This document shows, in pieces, positions 33,242-41,637 of a stretch of DNA of 55,138 bases. This stretch comes from Oceanicola sp. S124. Its GTDB lineage: Bacteria; Pseudomonadota; Alphaproteobacteria; Rhodobacterales; Rhodobacteraceae. Positions within the stretch are counted from its first letter, which is position 1. Every line of letters begins with the position of its first letter. Below the pieces are notes generated by a model, which was given only the letters and a program-made list of their open reading frames with translations, was not told the DNA's origin and made no database searches. The translations under genes were made by a program, and so were the position numbers. The stretch spans positions 1-55,138 of the forward strand of contig NZ_AFPM01000042.1 in NCBI RefSeq assembly GCF_000220565.1. Reading direction: 5' to 3'.

Positions 33242-34348
33242 ATGAGTGGTAAACGTACTGTTTCTGAAGATGATTTCGATCACCCGACCTTCGGCATGGA
33301 AGGGGCGGAGGCTATCGCAGAAGAGGAGCTTTGGTTCCTACCTGGACCTGCCGAGGCAGAGCCGGACTTTCTAGTCCCCGGTCCGCATGCGGAGCCCTCC
33401 GAAACCGAGGTGGTTCGCAACCGGGTCAGCGATTGGGTCGAGGCCGAGCGCGATCATGCCGCGCGTCTTGCGCGAGTGGCCGGACGCCTAGGGGCGCTTG
33501 ACGACAGGCTTTGGCGTGGCCCCGCCGGCTGGCGACACCGGCTCGCGCTGATCGAGGCCGCCGACCTCAGCTGGTTCGCTGGGGACCGTGTTGGTCCGGA
33601 TCGGCTGGCGCTCTGGCTGGCCATGCGGCTATCGGGGGTTCAGATGGATCAGGCGGCGCTGATACGTGTCGGCTGGGCCTTCCGGCGGCTGTCTGGTGGT
33701 CCTGGGCCGAGGGCAGATCTACCTGCCTTCCTTGACCGGCGCGACCCGGACCGCATCGCGCCAGATGCCGAACGGTTCGAGGATCGTTCTGCAAGCTGGC
33801 TGGCGATGATCCAGGCGGGCGCTGACCTGCATCCGATCACCTGCGCCTGCATGGGATATCATCTGTGGGCGATGGCTGGGCTGGGCGAACCAGGCGGCGG
33901 GCAGATCGACGCGGCAGTCACGGCGGCACGGGTCGCCACCGGCGAGGCGTGTGGTATGGTCTTCGCGCCGCTGGCCATGGGCGGGGCCGGGGGGATGCGC
34001 GTCGCCGGTACGCCCTCGGAGCGTCTTGGTCGTTGGCTGGACGGGATGACCAGCGCCATCATGACCGCGACACGCCACCTCGACGAAGTCGAAACCTGGG
34101 AGCACCGTGCCATCGACCAGATGGCCCGACTGTCCGGCCGCACTCCCGCAGCATTGCGCCGGGTGCTGACCGAATGGCCCCTGATCTCGGCCCCCATGGC
34201 CGAGGCCCTGACGGGCGCCAGCCGCGCCGCAGTCCAGCGCAACCTGCTGTGGATGCAGGATCGAGGCCTGATTCATGAGGTCACAGGCCAGGGACGCTAC
34301 AGGATGTGGCGGATAGCAGGGTCGTCGGCTGCCTCCATGTCACAGTAG
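33242..34348 (+). CDS. DUF1612/RHE_PE00001-like plasmid protein with C-terminal HTH
   Basis: A 368-residue protein of unknown function. Its middle part (ARLARVAGRLGALDDRLWRGPAGWRHRLALIEAADLSWFAGDRV, then LALWLAMRLSG) resembles DUF1612/RHE_PE00001-type proteins of rhizobial plasmids. The C-terminal ~60 residues form a winged-helix-like segment (LISAPMAEALTGASRAAVQRNLLWMQDRGLIHEVTGQGRYRMWRI), so it probably binds DNA. No signal peptide or membrane helix is seen. The start codon abuts a palindrome, which suggests autoregulation of a leaderless transcript. The family assignment is from memory of the sequence style and should be treated as tentative. Confidence 0.6.
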   Translation: MSGKRTVSEDDFDHPTFGMEGAEAIAEEELWFLPGPAEAEPDFLVPGPHAEPSETEVVRNRVSDWVEAERDHAARLARVAGRLGALDDRLWRGPAGWRHRLALIEAADLSWFAGDRVGPDRLALWLAMRLSGVQMDQAALIRVGWAFRRLSGGPGPRADLPAFLDRRDPDRIAPDAERFEDRSASWLAMIQAGADLHPITCACMGYHLWAMAGLGEPGGGQIDAAVTAARVATGEACGMVFAPLAMGGAGGMRVAGTPSERLGRWLDGMTSAIMTATRHLDEVETWEHRAIDQMARLSGRTPAALRRVLTEWPLISAPMAEALTGASRAAVQRNLLWMQDRGLIHEVTGQGRYRMWRIAGSSAASMSQ

Positions 34349-34586
34349 CCCCTACTGAAGCGCTCAAACCCGACTTGCAATTCGTCATTCGACAGCGCTG
34401 TCCATGGCCTCGTCCGGGTTGCTGCCTCTGAGGAGGAACGCCGTCCCGCCCTTGCGTGCGGCCTGTCCCGGGGCACCGGCTGACGCCATTCCGACTGGAC
34501 TATGGGTACAGGGAATGTACTGATGCCGACGCTTGGGTCGGGAGGTCTGGCCAAGGCACAGAGATCACTACCCCGTGGGAGGAAAC

Positions 34587-35681
34587 ATGGATCGTCGTTC
34601 TTTCATTCGCCGTGGCGCCCTGGCCGGTGCCGGCGCCGGTGCAGCCGCCCTGGCCAGCCCCGCCGTCGCCCAGGACCGCATCACCTGGCGCATGGTCACC
34701 ACCTGGCCGAAGAATTTCCCCGGCCTCGGTGTCGGCGCGCAGCGCCTGGCTGACCGGATCACCGCCGCCTCGGGCGGCCGGCTGACCGTGCAGGTCTATG
34801 CCGCCGGCGAGATGGTGCCGCCGCTGCAGTCGCTGGACGCCGTGATCGACGGCACCGCCGAGATGAGCCATGGCGCCGCCTACTACTGGCAGAACAAGTC
34901 CACCGCCCTGTCCTATTTCACCGGCGTGCCCTACGGCATGACCGCCGGCGAACTGGCGGCCTGGGTGCAGCACCTGGGCGGCCAGCAGCTCTGGGACGAG
35001 GTCTATGACCAGTTCGGCGTGCAGGGCTTCCTGTCGGGCAACACCGGCACCCAGGCGGGCGGCTGGTTCCGCGACGAGCTGACCGGGCTGGACAGCCTGA
35101 AGGGCCTGCGCTTCCGCACCCCCGGCCTGGGCGGCCGCGTGTGGGAGAAGCTGGGCGCCACCGTGACCAACATGGCGGCAGGCGAGATCTTCCAGGCGCT
35201 GCAGTCGGGCGCGCTGGACGCGGCCGAATTCGTCGGCCCCTACAACGACCTGGCGCTCGGCTTCTACCAGGTGGCGAAGAATTACTACTTCCCCTCCTTC
35301 GTGGAACCCGGCCTGGCGACCGAACTGGTGGTCGACAAGGCCAAGTACCAGGCCCTGCCCGACGACCTGCAGGCGATCGTGCGCGATGTCTGCCAGGCCG
35401 AGTACGACACCGTCTCGGCGGATTTCGTCGCCAACGACCCGCGCGCGCTCAAGACCCTGGTCGAAGAGCATGGCGTGCAGGTGCGCCAGTTCCCGGAAGA
35501 GATCCTGGAAGCCGGTGCCAAGGCCTCGATGGAGATCATCGCCGAGCTGCGTGACAGCAGCGACGAGATGACCCGCAAGGTCACCGAGCACTTCATCGAG
35601 TCGCTGAACCTGATGCGCTCGCGCACCGAGGGCAACGACATGAACTTCATCGAAGCGCGGGCCAAGTATTTCACGCTTTGA
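34587..35681 (+). CDS. dctP: TRAP transporter solute-binding protein (DctP family)
   Basis: Periplasmic binding protein of a TRAP transporter. The 364-residue precursor carries a twin-arginine signal (MDRRSFIRRGALAGAGAG... ending ASPAVAQ, cleaved near residue 29). The mature part shows WRMVTTWPKNFPGLGVGAQRLADRI, DAVIDGTAEMSHGAAYYWQNK, LRFRTPGLGGRVWEKLGA and EFVGPYNDLALGFYQVAKNYYFP, the style of the mannitol/chloroaromatic and 2-oxoacid (TakP-like) group. GGGAGG precedes the ATG. The likely membrane partners are encoded just downstream but in the opposite direction. The ligand cannot be fixed by eye; a 2-oxo acid is the leading guess. Confidence 0.92.
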   Translation: MDRRSFIRRGALAGAGAGAAALASPAVAQDRITWRMVTTWPKNFPGLGVGAQRLADRITAASGGRLTVQVYAAGEMVPPLQSLDAVIDGTAEMSHGAAYYWQNKSTALSYFTGVPYGMTAGELAAWVQHLGGQQLWDEVYDQFGVQGFLSGNTGTQAGGWFRDELTGLDSLKGLRFRTPGLGGRVWEKLGATVTNMAAGEIFQALQSGALDAAEFVGPYNDLALGFYQVAKNYYFPSFVEPGLATELVVDKAKYQALPDDLQAIVRDVCQAEYDTVSADFVANDPRALKTLVEEHGVQVRQFPEEILEAGAKASMEIIAELRDSSDEMTRKVTEHFIESLNLMRSRTEGNDMNFIEARAKYFTL

Positions 35682-35699
35682 TTTTCTTTTCTGAAAATC

Positions 35700-35731
35700 A
35701 AAAGGCCCGGACGCAAGTCCGGGCCTTTTTT
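35700..35731 (+). terminator. intrinsic terminator after dctP
   Basis: AAAAGGCCCGGAC-GCAA-GTCCGGGCCTTTTTT: a long perfect stem and T-run. It is preceded by a second small inverted repeat (GATTTTC/GAAAATC) and followed without a gap by a parS-like palindrome. Confidence 0.92.
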
Positions 35732-35747
35732 GTTTCGCGCGCGAAAC
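35732..35747. repeat. parS-like palindrome, copy 6 (distal)
   Basis: Perfect GTTTCGCGCGCGAAAC, 4.4 kb from copy 5 and directly after the dctP terminator. Confidence 0.75.
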
Positions 35748-35859
35748 ACTGAGCACCGGTTCGGGCGAAGCCCGACAAAAGGTCCGGGGGGCCTTTTGAG
35801 GTGCGAAGGGGCGGAGCCCGACCGGTTCAGGCCGGAGCCCCCGACAGGGGCAGTGCGCC

Positions 35860-37251
35860 TCAGCCGGCGATCACCGAGGGCAGCCAGGTGACCAGCTGCG
35901 GGAAGGCAAACAGCAGCGCGATGGCGAGGATCTGCAGCAGCACGAAGGGCAGGATGCCGCGGTAGATCGCCGAGGTCGGCAGGCTGTCCGGCGCCACGCC
36001 GCGCAGGTAGAACAGCGCGAAGCCGAAGGGCGGCGTCAGGAAGGAGGTCTGCAGGTTGACCCCCACCATGACCCCCAGCCAGACCGGGCTGATGTCCATG
36101 GCCAGCAGGATCGGCGCGGTGATCGGGATCACGATGAAGATGATCTCGAAGGTGTCCAGGATGAAGCCCAGCACGAACATGATCGCCATGACCACCGCGA
36201 CCGCCATCAGCGGGCCGCCGGGCAGGCCGGTCAGGAACTCATGCACAAGGGCGTCGCCGCCCATCATGCGGAACACCACCGAGAAGACCGCGGCGCCGAA
36301 CAGGATGATGAAGACCATGCTGGTGATGGTGGCGGTCTGCACCGCCGTCTCATGCAGGATCCGGCCCGACAGCTTCCAGCGGAAGGCGGCCAGCAGGGTG
36401 GCACCGACGGCGCCCACCGAGGCGGCCTCGGTGGGGGTGGCGATGCCGCCCAAGATCGAGCCGAGCACGGCCAGGATCAGCAGCAGCGGCGGCAGCAGCG
36501 CGGTCAGGATCTCGCGCTTCAGATGGGCCTTTTCCTCGGGCGGGACGGGGGTGGCGGGGCAGCTCTCGGGATCGGTGATCGCCTTGAAGATCACCCAGCC
36601 GATATAGAGCAGCACCAGCAGCACGCCGGGCAGCATGGCACCGGCAAACAGGTCGCCGACCGAGACCGGGGTGGGGGCGAAGTTGCCCTTGGCCATCTGC
36701 ACCTGGGCGTTGATGCCCGAGAGCATGTCGCCCATGAAGATCAGCACCGTCGAGGGCGGGATGATCTGGCCGAGCGTTCCGCTGGCGCAGATCACGCCGG
36801 TGGCCAGGGTCGGCTTGTAGCCCGCCCGCATCATCGCCGGCAGCGAGATCAGCCCCATGGTGACCACCGTGGCGCCGACGACGCCGGTCGAGGCCGCCAG
36901 CATGGCCCCCACGATGACGACCGAGATCGCCAGGCCGCCGCGCATGTTGCCAAACAGCTTGCCCATGGTCAGCAGCAGCTGCTCGGCGATCTGCGAGCGT
37001 TCCAGCATCACCCCCATGAAGACGAAGAGCGGCACGGCCACCAGCACCTCGTTGGTCATGTAGCCGATGTAGCGGTTCGGCAGCGACCCGAAGTTCGAGG
37101 GATCGAAGACGCCGAAGTACATGCCGAGCGCGCCGAAGAGCAGCGAGGTGCCGGCCAGGGTGAAGGCCACCGGGAAGCCGAGCAGCAGGAAGCCGATGAT
37201 GCCGAAGAACATCAGGCCGGAGAGGATTTCTCCGATGAGGACGGGATCCAT
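35860..37251 (-). CDS. dctM: TRAP transporter large permease (DctM family)
   Basis: The 463-residue, roughly 12-helix sodium-coupled permease subunit of a TRAP transporter. Typical segments are LFVFMGVMLERSQIAEQLL, GGLAISVVIVGAMLAASTGVVGATVVTMG, GVICASGTLGQIIPPSTVLIFMGD, GGIATPTEAASVGAVGA and VNLQTSFLTPPFGFALFYLRGV. It overlaps the small-permease gene by one base (TGATG), so the two are translationally coupled. Together with the neighbouring binding protein it should import an organic acid. Confidence 0.94.
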   Translation of the reverse strand: MDPVLIGEILSGLMFFGIIGFLLLGFPVAFTLAGTSLLFGALGMYFGVFDPSNFGSLPNRYIGYMTNEVLVAVPLFVFMGVMLERSQIAEQLLLTMGKLFGNMRGGLAISVVIVGAMLAASTGVVGATVVTMGLISLPAMMRAGYKPTLATGVICASGTLGQIIPPSTVLIFMGDMLSGINAQVQMAKGNFAPTPVSVGDLFAGAMLPGVLLVLLYIGWVIFKAITDPESCPATPVPPEEKAHLKREILTALLPPLLLILAVLGSILGGIATPTEAASVGAVGATLLAAFRWKLSGRILHETAVQTATITSMVFIILFGAAVFSVVFRMMGGDALVHEFLTGLPGGPLMAVAVVMAIMFVLGFILDTFEIIFIVIPITAPILLAMDISPVWLGVMVGVNLQTSFLTPPFGFALFYLRGVAPDSLPTSAIYRGILPFVLLQILAIALLFAFPQLVTWLPSVIAG

Positions 37252-37826
37252 CAGACGGCCTCCGTGGGATGGGTGGGATCTTCGGCGCGGCTGTAGCGCA
37301 GGCGCTCGGGCACCAGGTCTTCGCGCCCCGCCAGCATCAGGACCGAGCGCAGCACCATGGCCAGCCCCTGCAGGGCGATCAGCAGGGCGAAGGCCAGGAT
37401 GAAGGTCTTCAGCACGTAGAGGGCGGGCATGCCGCCGACATTGGCCGAGCCCTCGCCGTAGCGCCAGGAGCGCTGCACGAAGGGCAGGGCATAGGCCCAG
37501 ACCACGTACATCGAGGGCATCAGGAACAGCAGCACGCCCACCAGGTCGATCACCGCCTTCTTCCGCGGCGTGGCCGGGCGGTAGAAGATGTCGACGCGGA
37601 CGTGGTTGTCGCGCAGCAGGGCAAAGCCCGCGACGCCGGTGAACATGGCCCCGTTGAGCCAGATATACAGATCCTGCATCCAGACATGGCTGACGGCGAA
37701 GACATAGCGCTGTACCACCACGGTGAAGCAGACGAGCACGATGCCGATCGAGAGCCAGGACAGGACTGTCCCGAGCACGGCGTTGATCGTGCAGATGACG
37801 GCGGCGAGCCGCCCGAGGATCTTCAT
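37251..37826 (-). CDS. dctQ: TRAP transporter small permease (DctQ family)
   Basis: A 191-residue membrane protein with four hydrophobic helices, the DctQ pattern. VVVQRYVFAVSHVWMQDLYIWLNGAMFTGVAGFALLRDNHVRVDIFY is the conserved segment, and FLMPSMYVVWAYALPFVQRSWRYGEGSANVGGMPALYVLKTFI follows. First gene of the leftward QM pair. Its promoter must lie in the 830-base gap to the right. Confidence 0.92.
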   Translation of the reverse strand: MKILGRLAAVICTINAVLGTVLSWLSIGIVLVCFTVVVQRYVFAVSHVWMQDLYIWLNGAMFTGVAGFALLRDNHVRVDIFYRPATPRKKAVIDLVGVLLFLMPSMYVVWAYALPFVQRSWRYGEGSANVGGMPALYVLKTFILAFALLIALQGLAMVLRSVLMLAGREDLVPERLRYSRAEDPTHPTEAV

Positions 37827-38660
37827 GATGCTTCCTCCCTCTGCGGGCCGCTCCCGGCCCTGCGATTCCGTGTTCTATGCCTGCACTGGGCCGGGAGGAA
37901 AAGCATTACGGGGGCGGGATGCGCAGGAAACGCATGAAAAGAGGCGCATGGGGGCCGGGGAGAACGGTCGCAAGACTGGTGTCGCATGCGCGAAACAGGA
38001 GCGGACCTGCGCAGATGTCTCCTGGGCGGCTCTCTTCTCAACCACTTTCGCCTCTTTATCTTATTCGGGCACCCCGCGAAGTTGAGAAACTTCCAGCGGT
38101 ATTTTTAGAATGGCCGCGTCGGGCTCTCCCAGGATAGCGCGTCCTTCCCGGCATGTGTCACATTGATTGAAGGGGATGCTCTCCGGCTGGGGGGCGTAGC
38201 CTGGCAATTTTGATCGTGGCTGGTTGCGACTTTCGAGCGAGACGGCCAGCTTTTCACACGCGAGATATGCGGAGGATCTCGGCTGAGAGGAAAAGAGGGC
38301 CGTTCCGCTCTGATGGGCTCGGAGACAGCGCAGATGTTGTCTGCGGCTTCACTGGATGTGGGGGTGAACATCTTAAAAGGGCGTGGCCTTGGAGTGTTTA
38401 CCCCTAATGGTAGTTGCCCAGTGATCCTACTAGAGTGTGTACCCCTTGATCCAAGCAGGTATGGAAAATGGGGAGGCGCCGCGCGGCCCCGGCAGGTCCC
38501 GTCGTGTGGCTAGATGGCTAGGTAGCTCCTGAGAGCGCTAAGAGGCCGCCGCGGTGAGGATGTCGCCTTCCGACAGCATTTTTGAGTCGCTCAGCGCAAT
38601 GAGGCCGCCAAACCGCTATATGGTAAGCGTCTACTTATTCTTAGGAGGGTGTCTAGCCTC
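37827..38660. other. gene-poor intergenic region upstream of the second recombinase
   Basis: About 830 bases in which no convincing gene is seen. Composition drops toward the right. It contains two near-identical 14-mers, GAGTGTTTACCCCT (38392-38405) and GAGTGTGTACCCCT (38433-38446), 41 bases apart. An inverted partner of the first, GGGGTGAACA (38361-38370), is also present. These are candidate recombinase or regulator sites. Confidence 0.45.
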
Positions 38661-39476
38661 ATGACTACGGCAGAAGCTCAGACAGGCCAGAGTGGGATCG
38701 CTACTAAGGGCCCAGAAACGCGCAAGCGTCGTGCTATTGGCTATCTTCGTGTCTCGACCAGCAACCAAGCGGCTTCGGAACTTGGCTTCGAAGCGCAACA
38801 GATAGAAATCCAGGCGTGGGCAGATCGGGAGGGCGTAGAGATCATTCGGTTCGTGCGTGAGCAAGCCAGTGCACGCGGAGAACGAAATTTCGCGAAACGT
38901 CGTAAGCTGAGAGAAATTTTGCGTATTGCACAGGGTCTTCGTGTGCCCATTGTCGTGGCGACACCTTCTAGGGTTACGCGTCACGTTCGGGATTACGCGA
39001 AGATCACTGCTATTCTGCCCGGTGATCAGATCATTATCGCTCGTTCCAACCGGACGCTTGATGAGAGCTACCCTGAGCTGGTCAGAGCTGCACATGAGGG
39101 GGATGCGATAGCGCAGCGCAGTCGTGAGGGCACACAGAAGAAGAAGCGGGCCGGTCAAACGTTCGGATCTCCGGACCCTCAGGCGCTTCAGGAGGCGGGC
39201 CGTGCCGCGCGTATTGCAAAACGCGATGAGCGTGTTGAGTGGGTGCGGAAGGTGCTCGAAGATATTGGGGTGGAAGCGACCGCGCAGGAGGTCGCGGACG
39301 AACTGAACCGCAAGGGGTACGCGACTGCGCAAGGCAACGACTGGACCAAGGTGCGGATAAGACGCCTCCTCCGGAGAGCTCGAGAGCAATTGAATGCGCA
39401 ACTCGACCAATCTTGTGATGAGCAGGGTACCCCGGAGGAGATTTACAAGGACAACGCTCTTTTTGGGCTCTTCTGA
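38661..39476 (+). CDS. serine recombinase (resolvase family)
   Basis: A 271-residue recombinase distinct from the one at 32-33 kb. It shows RRAIGYLRVSTSNQAASELGFEAQQIEIQAWAD (nucleophile in RVS), VATPSRVTRHVRDYAKI where the usual D-R-L-S-R becomes S-R-V-T-R, and a C-terminal recombinase-type helix segment (VEATAQEVADELNRKGYATAQGNDWTKVRIRRLLRRA). AGGAGGG lies eleven bases before the ATG. The gene has lower GC than its neighbours and looks acquired. Confidence 0.85.
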   Translation: MTTAEAQTGQSGIATKGPETRKRRAIGYLRVSTSNQAASELGFEAQQIEIQAWADREGVEIIRFVREQASARGERNFAKRRKLREILRIAQGLRVPIVVATPSRVTRHVRDYAKITAILPGDQIIIARSNRTLDESYPELVRAAHEGDAIAQRSREGTQKKKRAGQTFGSPDPQALQEAGRAARIAKRDERVEWVRKVLEDIGVEATAQEVADELNRKGYATAQGNDWTKVRIRRLLRRAREQLNAQLDQSCDEQGTPEEIYKDNALFGLF

Positions 39477-39699
39477 GATCAGGACAGTCTTCTGTGGCGG
39501 TTGAAGCTTGGGGAGCTGCTCGGTTGAGCGGAGCTTCAAGCTTCAAACGCTTCCGGTCGTGTCGATGACGATGATGCGCTGGCCGTGCTCAGGGCAGATC
39601 GCGACTATGGGTTGGAGACGCTCATCATGTTTGGGTTGTGATAGCTTGGCCCCTGTCGCTGTTCGCGATCCAAAACCTGATGGATGTGCCGTGACATGC
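39477..39699. other. short intergenic gap
   Basis: Lies between the second recombinase and the next leftward gene's stop. A short unanchored frame (DDDALAVLRADRDYGLETLIM, 39567-39629) could be a gene remnant, but nothing is identifiable. Confidence 0.3.
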
Positions 39700-40137
39700 T
39701 CATGCTTCGATCAGGATTCGAACCTTTTCTGGGTCGGTGCCGAGAGATTTGGCCAAGCGCCGTTTCGCCTCTGCGATAGTCAGTGGAGCATCATTTGCCA
39801 GATCTTCTGGATCGCCCTGTGGGGCAGAGGTCAACGGTTCTCGGCTGAGCGCGGTCCCTCTGCCAACAGTTGAGGAAGTGGTGGGGTCTTCTTCGACAAG
39901 CGTGGACACCCGGACGTCTCGATCGGTCCGGCCTGTGTGACCTGCATCGAGGCGTGCACGTTCAGTGCGACCTAACCACCGGCCCACACCGCTCATCTGC
40001 CACCCGTGGTGCTGAAACTGGAGTACGGCAAAGGCAATGCCTCCGATTGCCAGTGCCGCGAGGCCAAATTCGATTGCAGGATCCACCGGTCTCATCCTCC
40101 CTTCATGGTTTCTACGCATCGTGCACCAGATGGCCAT
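39700..40137 (-). CDS. small single-helix membrane protein of unknown function
   Basis: A 145-residue protein with one hydrophobic helix near the N terminus (EFGLAALAIGGIAFAVLQF, about residues 23-41) and a polar cytoplasmic tail ending in PLTIAEAKRRLAKSLGTDPEKVRILIEA. The ATG at 40137 is preferred because GGAGG lies eight bases upstream; a later ATG at 40095 has the site too close. No family is recognised. The tail's last 30 residues look like a compact helical motif rather than random sequence, which supports a real gene. Confidence 0.6.
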   Translation of the reverse strand: MAIWCTMRRNHEGRMRPVDPAIEFGLAALAIGGIAFAVLQFQHHGWQMSGVGRWLGRTERARLDAGHTGRTDRDVRVSTLVEEDPTTSSTVGRGTALSREPLTSAPQGDPEDLANDAPLTIAEAKRRLAKSLGTDPEKVRILIEA

Positions 40138-40646
40138 TCTTGTCACCTCCGGCCCATGTCATCGGACGGGCGAGATGCGCCCAGGGAAGCTTACAAGTGC
40201 CTCGAGCCTCTCGTTGTCGATCGAAACCCCGGCCTCATCGCCACCTCCCGCAAAGCCCCTCGTCGATGAGCACACGGCCCAGGTTCCGTCCGTCAGCCAG
40301 GGAGCAGGTCCCCACTTCCCGGTCATAGGGTTGCCGGCCGCTCAGGCGCGCCATCTGCGCATCGCTCAGCCAGAAGAGATCAGACACATCACCGCTCAGT
40401 TTTCACACGGTGAAACACGCCTTTCTGCTGAAATCAGTGGGGCCAGACCCTAGGCTTTGGCTTCCTGCGCTCTGCAATTGTCGGATCAGGAGCTGAAGCT
40501 GCCGAAGTGTCAGTGAGAACACAGCTCAACGGTAAGGAGGGTGACCGAAGAGTTTCCCCGTGCGGAATGTAGTCCGTACAAGTACGGCAGCGTCCAGCGA
40601 AGATTCATTTCTTCAACCGAAATGTAATTATGAGGAGAGGTTACAG
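40138..40646 (+). promoter_or_regulatory. intergenic region and leader of the outer-membrane protein
   Basis: No gene is visible. Two inverted repeats stand out: TTTCAC-ACG-GTGAAA (40401-40415) and, within the probable transcript leader, CCGTAC-AA-GTACGG (40574-40587). Either could be an operator for the downstream gene. Confidence 0.4.
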
Positions 40647-41576
40647 ATGCGCGTCATTCTTAAAGGTGTTGCAGCCGGCTCGTTGCTTGCAGGTTTTGCC
40701 AGCATGTCCCATGCAGAAGTGAGCTATTCGGGCGGCCTGACGCTTGGCTATGCTTCGGCGGAGGGCAAGGGCAATCTTAGCGGCGCCCCTGATATCTCGG
40801 CGACCAGCTTTGATGCTGGCGGTTCTCTGGACTTCGGCAATGGCTTCAAGCTCGATCTCGGTTTGGGCCTGAGCCGGCTGGAAATCGATGGCGTGCCCAT
40901 GGATCTGGACCTGAGCTATGCTACCGTGAAACCGACTTACGCGTTCGGCAACGGCTTCTTCGGCGGTCTATACCTCGAGCGCGGTCGTCTGGATTTGGGT
41001 GGCGGGGACGTCTCGCTGACTTCCTATGGCTTGATCGGCGGCTACGAACTGGGCGATCTGACCGTGACTGCCTACTACGGCAGCTCCGAAACCGATCCCG
41101 ACCTGCCGAGCGGCGTCGATGTTACTGACTTCGGCATCGGTGCGACCTACATGGCCTCGGCCGATCTGAAGATTGGTGGCGGTCTGTCCCGCACTCGTAT
41201 CGAGATGGGCGGATCGGACGCCGACCTGGATACTGTCAAGCTGGCAGCCGCTTATTCCATCAATGACGCGTTCACCGTCTTCGGCGGCGGCCTGTTTGGC
41301 TCGGTCGACAATATGATGGATGTGAACATCGTTGGCATTGGTGCCAGCTACGACTTCTCGACCATGTCGTCGGTACCGGTCATCGCCAGCATCGAATACG
41401 CCTCGGATGTGATTGAGGTCTCCGGCTCCGACGGAGGTCTCGACATCTGGAAGTTCGGCGTGACCATTCCGCTGGGCACTTCGTCCGGCCCGTCGGTCCC
41501 GTACAATAGTGTTGCCTCGAGCGTCTTCGCACCGAAAGCCAATGTGCTGACCGAGACCCTGCTGGGCCTCTACTGA
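40647..41576 (+). CDS. outer-membrane beta-barrel (porin-like) protein
   Basis: A 309-residue precursor with a Sec signal peptide (MRVILKGVAAGSLLAGFASMSHA, cleavage after Ala23). About twelve to sixteen amphipathic beta strands follow, with alternating Gly/Asp-rich turns (SYSGGLTLGYAS, GSLDFGNGFKLDLGLGLSRL, LIGGYELGDLTVTAYYGSSE, GIGATYMASADLKIGGGLSR). The protein ends in an aromatic residue (LLGLY). This is the pattern of Rhodobacterales porins and porin-like proteins. GAGGAGAGG precedes the ATG. Codon and base composition are less GC-rich than in the EPS locus. It may provide uptake for the transporters nearby; that is inference. Confidence 0.82.
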   Translation: MRVILKGVAAGSLLAGFASMSHAEVSYSGGLTLGYASAEGKGNLSGAPDISATSFDAGGSLDFGNGFKLDLGLGLSRLEIDGVPMDLDLSYATVKPTYAFGNGFFGGLYLERGRLDLGGGDVSLTSYGLIGGYELGDLTVTAYYGSSETDPDLPSGVDVTDFGIGATYMASADLKIGGGLSRTRIEMGGSDADLDTVKLAAAYSINDAFTVFGGGLFGSVDNMMDVNIVGIGASYDFSTMSSVPVIASIEYASDVIEVSGSDGGLDIWKFGVTIPLGTSSGPSVPYNSVASSVFAPKANVLTETLLGLY

Positions 41577-41609
41577 TCCGTCTCGAACCGGCAGTGCATG
41601 AGATATGAG

Positions 41610-41637
41610 AATGGCCCGCGTCTCGGCGCGGGCCATT
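41610..41637 (+). terminator. hairpin downstream of the outer-membrane protein gene
   Basis: AATGGCCCGCG and CGCGGGCCATT form a perfect 11-bp stem with a six-base loop, 34 bases after the stop. No T-run follows. Confidence 0.6.

Noticed and set aside
38888..38897. TTTCGCGAAA as a seventh parS
   Set aside because: Only ten bases, lacks the central GCGC extension and lies in a recombinase coding sequence.
39508..39873. 121-codon rightward open frame
   Set aside because: Overlaps the better supported leftward one-helix protein gene and has no motif.
40401..40415. TTTCACACGGTGAAA as a parS site
   Set aside because: Centre and length differ from both the plasmid 16-mer and chromosomal parS; kept only as a possible operator.
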